Shown one piece after another: positions 46,320 to 58,200 of a DNA stretch of 64,000 nucleotides. The notes under the pieces are model-generated. The model saw only the letters and a program-made list of their open reading frames with translations. It made no database searches and was not told the origin of the DNA. Source of the stretch: Epinephelus fuscoguttatus. Its lineage: Eukaryota; Chordata; Actinopteri; Perciformes; Serranidae. The stretch covers positions 12,913,207 to 12,977,206 of the forward strand of contig NC_064769.1 of the NCBI RefSeq assembly GCF_011397635.1, in the 5' to 3' direction. The translations under genes and the position numbers were made by a program. Position 1 is the first letter of the stretch. The number at the start of each line of letters is the position of its first letter.

Positions 46320-49300
46320 ATGCAGCCCCCTCCTCGGACTGGACCTCCAGGAGCCTCTGGCCCACCTCCTTCTGGGCCCAATATGTTCCGCAGGACCAGG
46401 CCTCACAAACATACAGCAGCGGCTACTGCCGCAATGCCACCTGCTACTCAACCCATGATGGACCCTTTTGCTTTTGTCAGAGCTCCTCCCCCTATGGCTG
46501 CAGGTGGTCTCCCAACAATACCCAACAGCAACCCTCCACCAATGCAAGCCCCACCAAACACCATGTACTCTCAAGCTGGCTCAGGGCTGCCTCCGCAACC
46601 ACAGACACAGGAGGACGTCCCAGCTGCTCCCACTGGTCCCGCACCATCCTCTCTGCCAGGGGTGACATTGTTCAACCCTCACAGTACAGCATCTCCTGGT
46701 GTTTACCCAGCACCCAGTCCAGCAGGATATGCATCCTCACATAGTGAACAGGGCTATTTTAATTCAACAGAACAGACACCATCCATGGCCCCAGAGCCAC
46801 CACCTGTGGCCTCGGCCCCAGCACCGGGTCAGACACCTTTTAACCAGGAATTTCAAGGACATCCACCTCCCCAGCCCGTGCCCTTCCAGCCTGTGCCTCC
46901 CGCCACCTCCTATTCCCAGTGGGCCCCTGATCACGGAAGTCGCCCTCCTTCAGTTCAGAACTATTTCCAGCCTACTAGTGACCCTCCATCACAACCTTTT
47001 AATTTACCTACGCAGACCCAGATGTACCCCTCCCACACCCCATCACCCCATCAGAACACCTCCACTCCTCCAACACAACCTGGACACCCCCAGAATCAGG
47101 CTCCTCCTCCTCTCCACAATCCTGTACAGGCCCCTAGCTCTCAATGGCCTGACCCAAATGCACCCCAGCAGCATAATTCTCACTTCCAGAGCTACTTCAG
47201 TCAGAGCTCTGCCCCACAGGACTCGTGGTTCAACCAACCTCCACAGGACTCAGGCTACCACCAAATGGGGACCAGCGTGGCCCATCCTCAGCCCGGGCCT
47301 GACTCTACTGGATCTCAGCATGCGTCCAACACTGGTCCTGGGCCTAGTTCTGCTCCTGCCCCAGTCCCATACTCTCAGGAGTCTGGTACACTGTCAATGT
47401 TCTTCAAAGACAATGATGTGGAAAATGAAGAAACACTGGCAGGAGAGAGAAATAAAGCAGTGAATGGTATTCCTGGATCTTTTCAGCATCACAGTAACCC
47501 ACAGGCCCACAGTGGCCTTGCAGATGCACCTTTGGATTACCAAGGCCTCTCTCCGCAAGATCATTCACACCTACCGTACATGAATGATGGCAACCATGCG
47601 CCACAGGGAAGTACCCAGAAACCCCCTGATTCACAGTACGACCATGTGGAGAATTTGGAGTGTGTCCCGAACCTGGAAGTATTACCCAGTGAAACCCACG
47701 GCAGCCTTGCTGCCACTCCAGCCCATGGAGTAGACCAGTATGAAACCGGGCCTAACCTGGAGACTCCAGATTCTGTTCCAAGACCAATTAGATCTGCCAG
47801 TGTGTCATCCAACTATAGCAATATGAGCCATGGAAGTGGAGGTGGCACTCGTCGACATCATGGAGTAGTAGGTACCTTTATTCAGCAGGAGAGTCCTCGT
47901 CTCACTGATGATGCTAACCTGTCTGCTGCCACTGGAGGTTACTTTGAGCAGATTGACACTTCTCCAGCTGGAGATATGGGTGCACAACAGAGCTCCATGG
48001 AGCAGACTTGGCCTCCCACACCTAGCCCTCCCAAACCAACTGGTATCTTTCAGGCCAGTGCTAACAGCTCTTTTGAACCAGTGCGCTCACATGGGGTTGG
48101 AGTGCGTCCTGCTGAGGTCGATAGGGCTAAAATGGTAGCGGAAGGGGGTGCAGATTCTACACCTGGCAACCTGGAGCAGCCACCAGATAATATGGAAAAT
48201 ATTTATGGCCCAGGACACCCCTTGCCTGCTGGGGTGGGAGGTGGTGTTCCTCATCTACCACACCCAGTGGTTCATTCCCACTCTCGACCTTCATCCCGTG
48301 CTTTTGGGGCCAGTCGACCCTGTGAGAGCCCTGCCACTACTCTGTGGGCTCAGCATGATCCTCCTAGCTTGGGCGCTAACATCCTCCTAGCCCCTGCTGC
48401 CCCGACAGTTCTTGCCCCTTTACGAGAGCCTAGTGCTGATGTCATCCAACCCCCAGAGGATGGCCCACTGGACTTGCAGCCCTCCCAGAGAGTCCAGCCA
48501 ACATCACAGCAGCACTCAGAGAACCTGGAGAACCCACCACAGGTGAGTGAGGCAGAGCCAACTGACTCTCAAGGCAACCTGGGCTATGCGTCTCTCCTTG
48601 TGTCCGACTCGCTCCACCAGCCTGTTTTAATTGCCCCGCCAGTATCTAATTACAGTGTGATTCCCCCCAGCACCCCTGCACAGGCACCCAGTCAAAGTAG
48701 CCTTAGGGAAACTACCCCCCCTGTGAGATCACTTGCACAGGGACAGGGTGCCAGTACCTCCCAACCAGCTTCAGTAAACTCAAATCAGAATCCAGTGTTT
48801 CCCCCTGGACCTGTAAGCTTCAGTTCGTCAGCCTCTAACCAAGGCCCGCTCAATCTGACCCGTGACAACATAGAAGCGGCAACATCAGACCCCACAGCTC
48901 CGCCGCAGTCTCAGCCAGTCCGCCCTCCTCTTTCAAGGGGCCAATCATTGGTTGGAGACAGCCACTCTGCTATCGGTGTTAATCCACAGGCTTCTCTGAC
49001 TGCTCCTGTCTCTAATCATAATCAGCCATCAAATTATGAACTGCTTGATTTTTCTATGCACCAATCACAAGCCCAAAACCAAGCATCTGGCTACCCTTCT
49101 TCTCTGCACGAGTCTCCACAGTCTAGTAATGGATTTTACCTACAGGTCACCAAAGATGCTCAGCAGGGGGGAAGAGCGATAGGGAATGTCCCTGTCCAGA
49201 CCCCGGCCTCTTCATCTACCCCACAGGTACCACCAGCATCCTCCCAAGCAGCTGCAAACACCCAGCCGCCAGCAGCGGCTGAACCTCCTAAAACATCTGA

Positions 49301-49676
49301 TTCTCAAGCTGCACTGCAGGGACAAAATGATGCTCCTCCTGTTCCAGCAAGTGGAGCACAACCTCCCCGTGACCAGTATCCACCTCCAGCACAGGGGCCT
49401 GCTGCAGGGAGTGCCCCTCCTCCCGCTGCTGGATACCCTCCAGGGCCTCGAGGACCTGTACCTACAGGAGCTCCCCAGCCAGCTCCTGCAGAGCCACCTC
49501 GACCACCCTCCTCTGCAGGCAGCCAGCAAGGCTATGGGCCTCCTCCTGCAGTGCCTGGGCAGATGTATGGTGGCTATTATGGTAATTATGGAGAATACCC
49601 AGATAGCAGAGCAGCTTATCCTCCTGGCCAGTACCCACCTCCACCCGGGGATCCCAGAGCACAGCACTATTATCAA
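46320..49676 (+). CDS. sec16a: sec16a exon 2: disordered N-terminal region
   Basis: A single 3357-base exon, residues 1-1119, very rich in Pro, Gln, Ser and Asn. Short conserved islands occur, such as [30 protein letters not shown] and [10 protein letters not shown]. This region carries the ER-exit-site targeting and Sec23-interaction segments in the human protein. It ends TATCAA before the donor GTATGT; reading through the 125-base intron would stop after 26 codons. Confidence 0.96.
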
Positions 49677-52600
49677 GTATGTGGAAAATCCTTCTCTTTT
49701 ATGCTAGCTTGCAGAATGCGCAGGAAGAACCTGCATGAGCGACTGCTGCCATGAAATGTAAGAATTTGACCAGAAAGTCCCTTGTTGCTTTTATCTTTTA
49801 GGATGGTCCATACAGAGGTAGAGGAGATCCTTGGTATGGTAGATATGAAGGACAGTCTGCAGCGTATCGTGATCCAAACTACCAGTACAGAGAGCCTCAG
49901 CCAGAACGACCCAGCTCCAGAGCCAGTCAGTACTCTGACAGGCCCTCATCCAGGTGTGTGAAAGTGTTTCTCTGTCCTCTGTGGCATGTACCTCATGCCA
50001 AGTGAGCACTTTTTTATTTTGTTGCTCATTTATTTGTGCAATTTTAAGTGTCTTACTTAATTAAGAGAATATTGAAAACTAGGGAAGGAATCCCTCTCGG
50101 CGAGTTTGGTTTTGTTCCGGATACGTGTGTGTTAAGTAAATATTTAGATGGTTATGGCACTTGACCTGTAAATCTCACCTTCTCCTTGCTTTTTCCCACA
50201 GGCAAGGCTATCCTGATGAGTACCAGAGAGCAAACCGAAGTGCCTACAATGATTATTATGCAGATTTCCCCAAGCACTATGATTATGGAGGTATGAGCCA
50301 CAGAGTTAAAAGCTGTGATTGCTTACTAGAATCAATATCATGCATGATCCCCTTCTTCTTCCTCACTGCATTTGTTGTAATATAATTAGTTCACAAAACA
50401 CAGTCTTCCTACATTTATAATGATTTTTGATATGAATCTAATGCTACTCCTCTCCATATTTTCTATCTGAAGCATACAATTACGGACAGTATGACCCGCG
50501 CTACAGAGGATACTATGATCAGTCCTACTGGGCTAGTTATGATGATGGCTACAGAGGCAGAGACAGCTACTATAATCAACACCCGTATCCTGCCAGGTAT
50601 GCAAAGAAAGCCATTTGTGTCCATGTGAATTACATTTATGCATACATGGTAATAGATGGAGCTGTATAAAAGTGTTGTAGCTGTTAATGGTGTATATTTT
50701 TTTGTCGACTGATGGAAAATTGATTCAATAGATTTAAAACAGAAGCCTCGTTAAGATTTACTTCTGATTTGCTTGTTACATTTATGGCTTTTCATTGACT
50801 ACATTGTTGCACGTAGTTTTGTCAAATTGCTTCATGAAAATGTAATGCTGTAAACTTTACCCACAGGAAAGAGGGCTATGATGATCAGTGGCGGTACTAT
50901 CCTGGCTATGATGCCAGTTTTGATGAAGATTACCGGCGACGTGGAGACGGCGACGACTTTGACCGACGCAGCGTCCACAGTGAGCGGTCGGCACACAGCG
51001 TGCACAGCTCCCACAGCCACCACAGCAGACGAAGCAGCTTCAGCTCACGATCACAACAGGTACATGTACAGATTTTTCTTGTATGTGTTGGCTGTTTTTT
51101 TTTACCTGTTGCTATATTACAATACAGGGGCTCAAAGGCTGAGCCACTTGTTGTATCGTCTGTAAGGTGTACTTAATGTTTCTTTACATCCAAAATTAGC
51201 TGGAAAGAAAACAGGAATGTGTTTAACATTTGTTGTGGGGTTCCTGCACTCATAGCAAGCTCTAGCCACTAGAGCAACTCGGACACATCTTTTCCTACAG
51301 TACTGAAGGCTTACTTTTTTTTTGTTGCAGAGAATTGAAGAGATTTAGAAGATTGAATCACTAATTATGTAGCTACAGCCAGCAGCTGGTTAGCTTCCCA
51401 TAGCATATAGACCAGAAACAGTGGGAAATGGCTTCTTAAAATCATATTCATAGACGTCAGAGTGATACTGACCTTCTTATCTAGTTCTTTGCAAGCAATC
51501 AAATAAGTGATTTTTCTAAAACCTGGAACTATTGCTTTAAGGGATGTTCTTCTGTTGTGGTTTATCACTTATAAAGGATGAAGCCAACATTCAGATAGTG
51601 GTTGGTTTCTTGTGACATCCCCTGAAGCATCTTCTCTCTACTGTTAGCTATGCTTTGCAGCAGTCGGATGATCATTCCTGGTTCTCAGCTGCTTTATTCA
51701 ACAGTTCTTTGACAATTTTAAGATGAACTGTGTCACCTCTGTAGACAGCTGTGGACCAAGGCATCGCGTTTTGGGGTCGTGCGTTCATCTATCAGTCCCA
51801 TTATTGTGAACATTTCAAGAATGCCTTGGGGAAATGTCATCAAACTTTGCACAAATGTCCACTTGAACTCGAGGATGAACTGATTAGATTTTCATGGTTG
51901 AAGGTCAAACGTCAAGGTCTCTGTGACCTCATGAAACACATTTTTGGACCAAGCTCAAAAGCTCATCTTCACGGTGACATCATAATGTTCTGCAAAAACA
52001 TTTTTTGGCTATTACAAGTCTTAACACATGAACAGAAGGGAAGACATTTGGTCAGATTCTGGACTGGTGTCAGTAATCTTTGGTACCCACCTTGAAACTG
52101 TACTGATTGTGTAGATCCTCTGTGCTGCCAGGTCGAAGATGTGTGTGAAGCACATTTTAGAATTTGTAGCTTCTTTGCAGCAACATCCATATTTGAAGCT
52201 TTGTCTTGGCCACATGTGAGTCTGGAAAGACATGGATGTAAACTCCAACTTGACTGGCAGAGGCATACAACTGCAAGGCGGTAATTCTGGTTATGTAAGT
52301 CTCATGACACCTCGAGTGAGAAGTATGTGCTGATATTTGAGACTAACCCTCTGCTCTCATTCTAAATGCTTATTAGGACTGCACTATTTACTCCACACTT
52401 ACACTGTTGTGACTTGCATAAAGTTTGCAGCATCATCCCAGTAACTATCAGCAGCACAGATATCGACCTGGCAGCTCATCTGAAATCAAAAATGTTTTTG
52501 GTGTCATACTTAACAAATGGCTAACTCTGCTCACCGTAAAGTTGTTTTGAATTTTCTTAACTGTTTTTTGCTCTTGAATATGTGTGCAACTTACAGTATG

Positions 52601-55249
52601 TGGGTGTTTGCTTGTTTTATTTGTCTTCCCATTTGATAATTAACTCTGTTTGTCTTCCCGCCCTGCAGAGCCAGGTATACAGAAGCCAGCCTGATATAGT
52701 GTCAGCAGTCTATGACACCACATCATCCACTTTGGCTGTGGACTACTCCTATGGACAGTACCCAAACCAGGCCGATGCCACCCAGAACTACAGCCAGTAC
52801 CTCTATCCCTCTGAGTACCCCACAGAGAGCACCTGGATCGCCCCTGAGCAACGTAAGTACACAATGCTAAAGTTGTTATTTTTAGTGATTGGTAATGCTT
52901 AAAAAATACCAACAGATTAGACCAGCGTGTAGGCAAAAAGTAATTAAACTACAAGACTTTGAATATTATGTTGGTTCCTTCCTATGCCCACCTGCTCTTG
53001 GTCTTACTGATTTCTTCCGTGTAGCTCCTCCTCGTCCTGCAACCCCAGAGAAGTTCACCATACCCCACCGCTGTGCCCGCTTTGGACCTGGTGGTCATCT
53101 GGTCCAAGTTCTGCCCAATCTCCCCTCAGCTGGACAGCCTGCTCTCGTTGATATCCACAGCATGGAGGTACTTTTAAAAAAGATTGTATTCCAGTACCTT
53201 AATGTAGGAAGTTTTGGTCCATTGCGTTTTTTTTTCATGAAGACCTAATGACAACAGGAAGGGATCTAAGTATAGGGTCTTTATTTTACTCTTACACTAT
53301 TTCCACCATTCCCTCACACATAAAGACTAGTGCAATAGTTAAAGGGAACAAGGAACTGAAAACTATGTAACCAGTTACTTTACAGTAAAATTTAGCAACC
53401 TGACTGCTTCTTTAGGCTCTTGAGAATATGTGAGACATGTTGCTTAACCTGACAGGAAAAAATTAGAACATGGTAGATTGTACATTTCCTCTGAACCATA
53501 TCTGTATTTACAGACGATGCTGCAGGATACCCTGGATCAGACAGAGCTACGAGCTTTTCCAGGACCTCTTGTTAAGTAAGTGCATTTGCCCTTATTGTCC
53601 ATCAAACATGGCTTTGAGTCACTGACATTCAAAGGACAAGCCTAGCAAAGTTATATATTTTCGATTTTGTTAACAAGTCTCATGAAAACACCAAAATCAG
53701 CAATGCATTATTCTGTCTCTCAGTACTTTACGACTTCCCTCACCTCTATGTCTCAGCCCGCAGTCCATTGATTCCCACTAAACATGTAAAACTAATGAAC
53801 AGGTCAAGAACATCTAGTTTCTTTTCTTGGGCTTTGGCTACACAGACAATACTTGTTGCTAACCCGTTGCACTTCTTGTGTCCTGTCCATCAGGGAGGAG
53901 ACTCATAAAGTGGACGTGATAAAGTTCTCCCAGAACAAAGCGCTGGAGTGTTCTCGTGACAACAACCTGTTGGACAGGGACTCTGCGCGCCTGCTTTGGG
54001 AATTCATCATGCTACTCTGTAGACAGAATGGGGTAAGTCTATGTGAACAGAACTTGGAATTTGTCAAAGTAGGAATGTAACTTGACATACTTGCCTGAAA
54101 CAACTGTCTCATTGCCATACTTTGTTTCTAAAGACCGTGGTCGGCACGGACATCGCTGACCTCTTGCTGAAGGAGCATCGTTCTGTCTGGCTTCCCGGCA
54201 AAAGTCCTAATGAAGCCAACTTGATTGATTTTAACAATGAGCCACTGGCACGAGCTGAGGAAGAGCCGGGAGCTGGACCACTGTCCCTGCTATCGGACAC
54301 CTTCATGACTGTACCAGAGAACCTTGGCAAAGAAACAGAACGCTTCAGGGAGCTGTTACTGTTTGGCCGCAAGAAGGTAAAGAAATACCTTCTTTAACTA
54401 TTGTAGAGTCATTTAACTAGTATCCTGTGAAATCTGAAATGTCTTCGTCTGTGAAATAGGATGCGCTCGAAGCAGCTATGAAGGGAGGGCTCTGGGGACA
54501 TGCCCTGCTGTTGGCTAGTAAGATGGACAACAGAACACATGCACGTGTCATGACAAGGTAAAGCACCACTGACATAAAAGGTTGTGATTCATAAACTTGG
54601 CTGCATATTTATTCTGTGAATGTTTTTACAGATTCGCAGAGGTACCATTAATTTGTCTATCTTTGTTGTTTAGGTTTGCCAACAGTTTGCCGATCAATGA
54701 CCCTCTGCAGACGGTGTACCAGCTGATGTCAGGGAGAATGCCTGCATCAGCCACTGTAAGTATTGCGTCAAACCCCCTTCAGTTAACCCCTCGCTTTTTT
54801 TCACAATTATTCTTAAGGAGTTGCATAGTTAGTGTTTTGCAGGTGTGTTTTTATTACCACTTCAGTTGAGATATATTTTTTTATTGATATAGTGCTGTGG
54901 CGAGGAGAAGTGGGGTGACTGGCGCCCTCACCTGGCCATGGTGTTGTCTAACCTCACGCACACTCTGGATCTGGATACTCGCACAATTACCACCATGGGT
55001 GACACTCTCGGTACGATATAATCAAAAAGGCAGTCTCAACAAAAAACGTTGTTGCATGCTTCACCATAACAAACATATTACCTCACGTTCTGTCTGCACA
55101 CTTTTTGTGTCGTTGCAGCTTCCAAGGGGCTTATTGATGCCGCACACTTCTGCTACTTGATGGCCCAAGTTGGTCTGGGAGTTTATACGAAGAAGAGCAC
55201 CAAGATGGTTCTGATTGGCTCCAATCACAGGTTAGAGACAGAGGCAGGA

Positions 55250-55280
<31 letters not shown>

Positions 55281-58200
55281 TTATATGAGCATTATATCCC
55301 ACAATACAGTTTGCACATAATATGCCTTACAGATAATTTTATCTTTGTCTTTTTACTTCAGTTTTCCCTTCTACCAATTTGCGTCCAATGAAGCAATCCA
55401 GAGGACTGAGGCCTATGAGTATGCTCAATCACTGGGCTCCCAGCCGTGCTCACTGCCCAATTTCCAGGTATATTTTTTTGGTATTTACTGACAATAAGTC
55501 ACGATATCAGTACTAATACCAGTACTAGCACCCTTGAAGAAACCAATACCAATAGAGAACTGCATTTGATACCTTCTTTATTGTACTTTATTGTACTGTG
55601 AACATTTTGGTGACATCTCGGTGCGCTGAACTGCAGACTCCATCGAATACACCACGCTTGACTTCAACACACCACACACTGTATGGGTTGTAGATGCGGT
55701 GGTAGTTATCCAATTACGCATTGCATTTAAATGAAGAATGGTTGTGGCAATTGGCTGCAGGCAAAACCATACAAAGGTCATTTTTTGTAGTCATGTATTG
55801 TTTGACTGGAGAAGTACTGAGCAGTGAATTATTTTGGTTGATACCTTTTAAAGGTGTCCAGTACCAATACCCAGCCCTACTGATAAATGAATAAACCAAC
55901 AAATACACAGTTTATCTCTCATAGAGGTGTCCTAAAAAACAATAAATGACTATAGTTGGTGCACACTTCTGAAGAATAGTTTGCATTTCGTTACCTGTAC
56001 GGCATAGCACATGGTTTTAACATTATATTACTGAGGTCTAACACTGTCCTTTGTTCTTTATGTTCTCTTATAAGGTGTTCAAGTTGATCTATGCATGCCG
56101 CTTGGCTGAAGCAGGCCTGAGCGCTCAGGCCTTCAACTACTGTGAAGTTATCTCTAGGAATGTCCTCATGCAGCCTTCCTACTACTCTCCTGTGTTCATA
56201 AGCCAGATTATACAGGTATGCACTCTCTCTCTCCTTCTTGTCCTTTCCCTATGTACCTCCTCTGTTCAGATACCACTTTCAGCATTCTAACAAATGTTAT
56301 TCATGCTGTTTGTTGACAGATGTCGGAAAAGCTACGATTCTTCGATCCCCAACTGAAGGAGAAGCCGGAGCAGGAGTTGTTCAATGAGCCTGAATGGTTG
56401 ATCCACCTCAGACAGCTGGATAGACAGATAAGGGTGAGAGGGCGGAACAGTGTTTGTTGTTAATTGTACTAATTTTTATTTACACAAAGGATATTCAAAA
56501 TGAAGCATTTTGTTTTTGGAGTTTTTTTGAGTGTAGGCACTTCCAATAATGTGCTACTTGGATTGATTGTAACCAAAGCTGGACACATGTGGCATGAATG
56601 AATCTGTATTTGAAAACTCAGGCATTGTATTTGATGTAGAGGTTGTAGAGTTTCAACATTAATGGTATTTGAATTGTCTTTGTAAGTTGTTCTCATGTAT
56701 CAAATGTTGAATGTCCTTTTGTTTTTATTTGTTTGGGTTTTTTTAGACAGGGGAGTTTACATGCAACGAAGACAGAGCAACTCCTGCACAGTTCGACTGC
56801 AGCAGCCCCAGTTCTGAGTCAGACGAGCCCAGTCCGCCTGAACCTTACAGCATGCCTGTGGAGTTGGATGGCCCCACCCCTGACAACCCACTAATGAGCT
56901 CATTACTGCCTGGGCCTCCACCGCAGGGAGTACAGCTGATGCCTCCAGGTGTGTGTGTATAAATGTATTTGTGTTTCTTTAACCTCTGTTTACTAGAGAG
57001 GTGAGCCAGATACAAAATGCATCAGATCTCAACTCTTCTGTTGTCTCTCAGCTCCCACCTCTATCCTCCAAGATGGGATGGCCCCACCTCAGCCTTTACC
57101 CCCCACTGACGTGCCCCAGTTCTACCCAGTACCCCCCAGTGGACCACCAGGCCAGATGCCCATCTCGGGCTACCCTCCACAGGATCCTGGCTTCGCCCAT
57201 CCTCCCTTCCAGCCTCAGTCTGAGCAGATAGATATGTTCCCTGGAGCCCATCAGTCCCATCAGCAGCAGTGTCCCCCACCTCCTCAAGTGGGCCAAATGT
57301 CACCACACATGTCCCCCACTCAGGTGCCGCATTCGCCTGTACGAATCAACCCCCCGCCACTCCAGATGCCTCAGCACATGCCTCAGCATATTCCCCAGCA
57401 TATGCCCCCTTCTCCCGGGCACATGCCACATGTGGAGCAGATGTCCCACGCCCCACCAGAGATGCACCCTGCTCAACCAATGTCATCCTCCCCACCCAGT
57501 GGCTCCTTCACGCCAGACCTGTATGACCACATGGCTCAATTGGTGAGTATCTGGCTGTCTGAATATTGAAAAATAAAGTATCCTTATTCTTCTGTCTTTC
57601 AGCAACATTGCAGTTCTCTGTCTATATAAGTGTGCTTGCCGTTGTGTTGAGTAAATAGTAACTGCTACTGAAAATATGTTGTCTTTCCTGCCGTTGCAGG
57701 GTGCTGGGAGGAGATCAAGGACTACTTCACAATCCTCAATGCATATGGTGAGTTTGTGTGTCACATATAAACTGCTAAAATACTTTATGCCTGAGGGTTT
57801 TTCAGTTTAATCTTTTCAGTGCTTGTTTGTATTTGCACTTGTTCTCAGAAAGGAAATGGAGCAGGTTGCTCATGTGTCCACAAAAGTATATATGGCTGCA
57901 CAGCAAATTGTGGTTTTACATGGCACCCTCAAAACAAGCTCTTTGGACACAGGGCTCAAAAGAAAGATGTACATAAATATTATTCTCCGTCTACAGGTTT
58001 CAGGACGTCGCTCCCGCACCACCTCTGAATCTTCCACTCACTCTGGCGGAAGAGAGCGGAGCAACTCGGCTGCCATGCAGGCCTCTCCACCTCCACCTTC
58101 AATTCCTGAACAGCCCAGCAGAGAAGAGGCCAAGAAAGTCAAGAAAGACTCCCCGAAAAAGGTTCATATTCACACACATGACCGTTCAGACCCTCAGTCA

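Larger units (their letters stand above)
51060..52668 (+). other. sec16a: sec16a intron 6
   Basis: A 1.6-kb intron filled largely by two interspersed repeats (listed separately). No exon is needed for the reading frame. Confidence 0.85.

Noticed and set aside
46266..46574. Minus-strand open frame over the sec16a start
   Set aside because: Mirror of a GC-rich coding exon with Arg/Trp/Ser-rich composition; no start context or splice support.
49677..49754. Read-through of sec16a exon 2 into intron 2
   Set aside because: The strong donor GTATGT and the in-frame exon 3 fit the family; retention would end the protein before the central domain.
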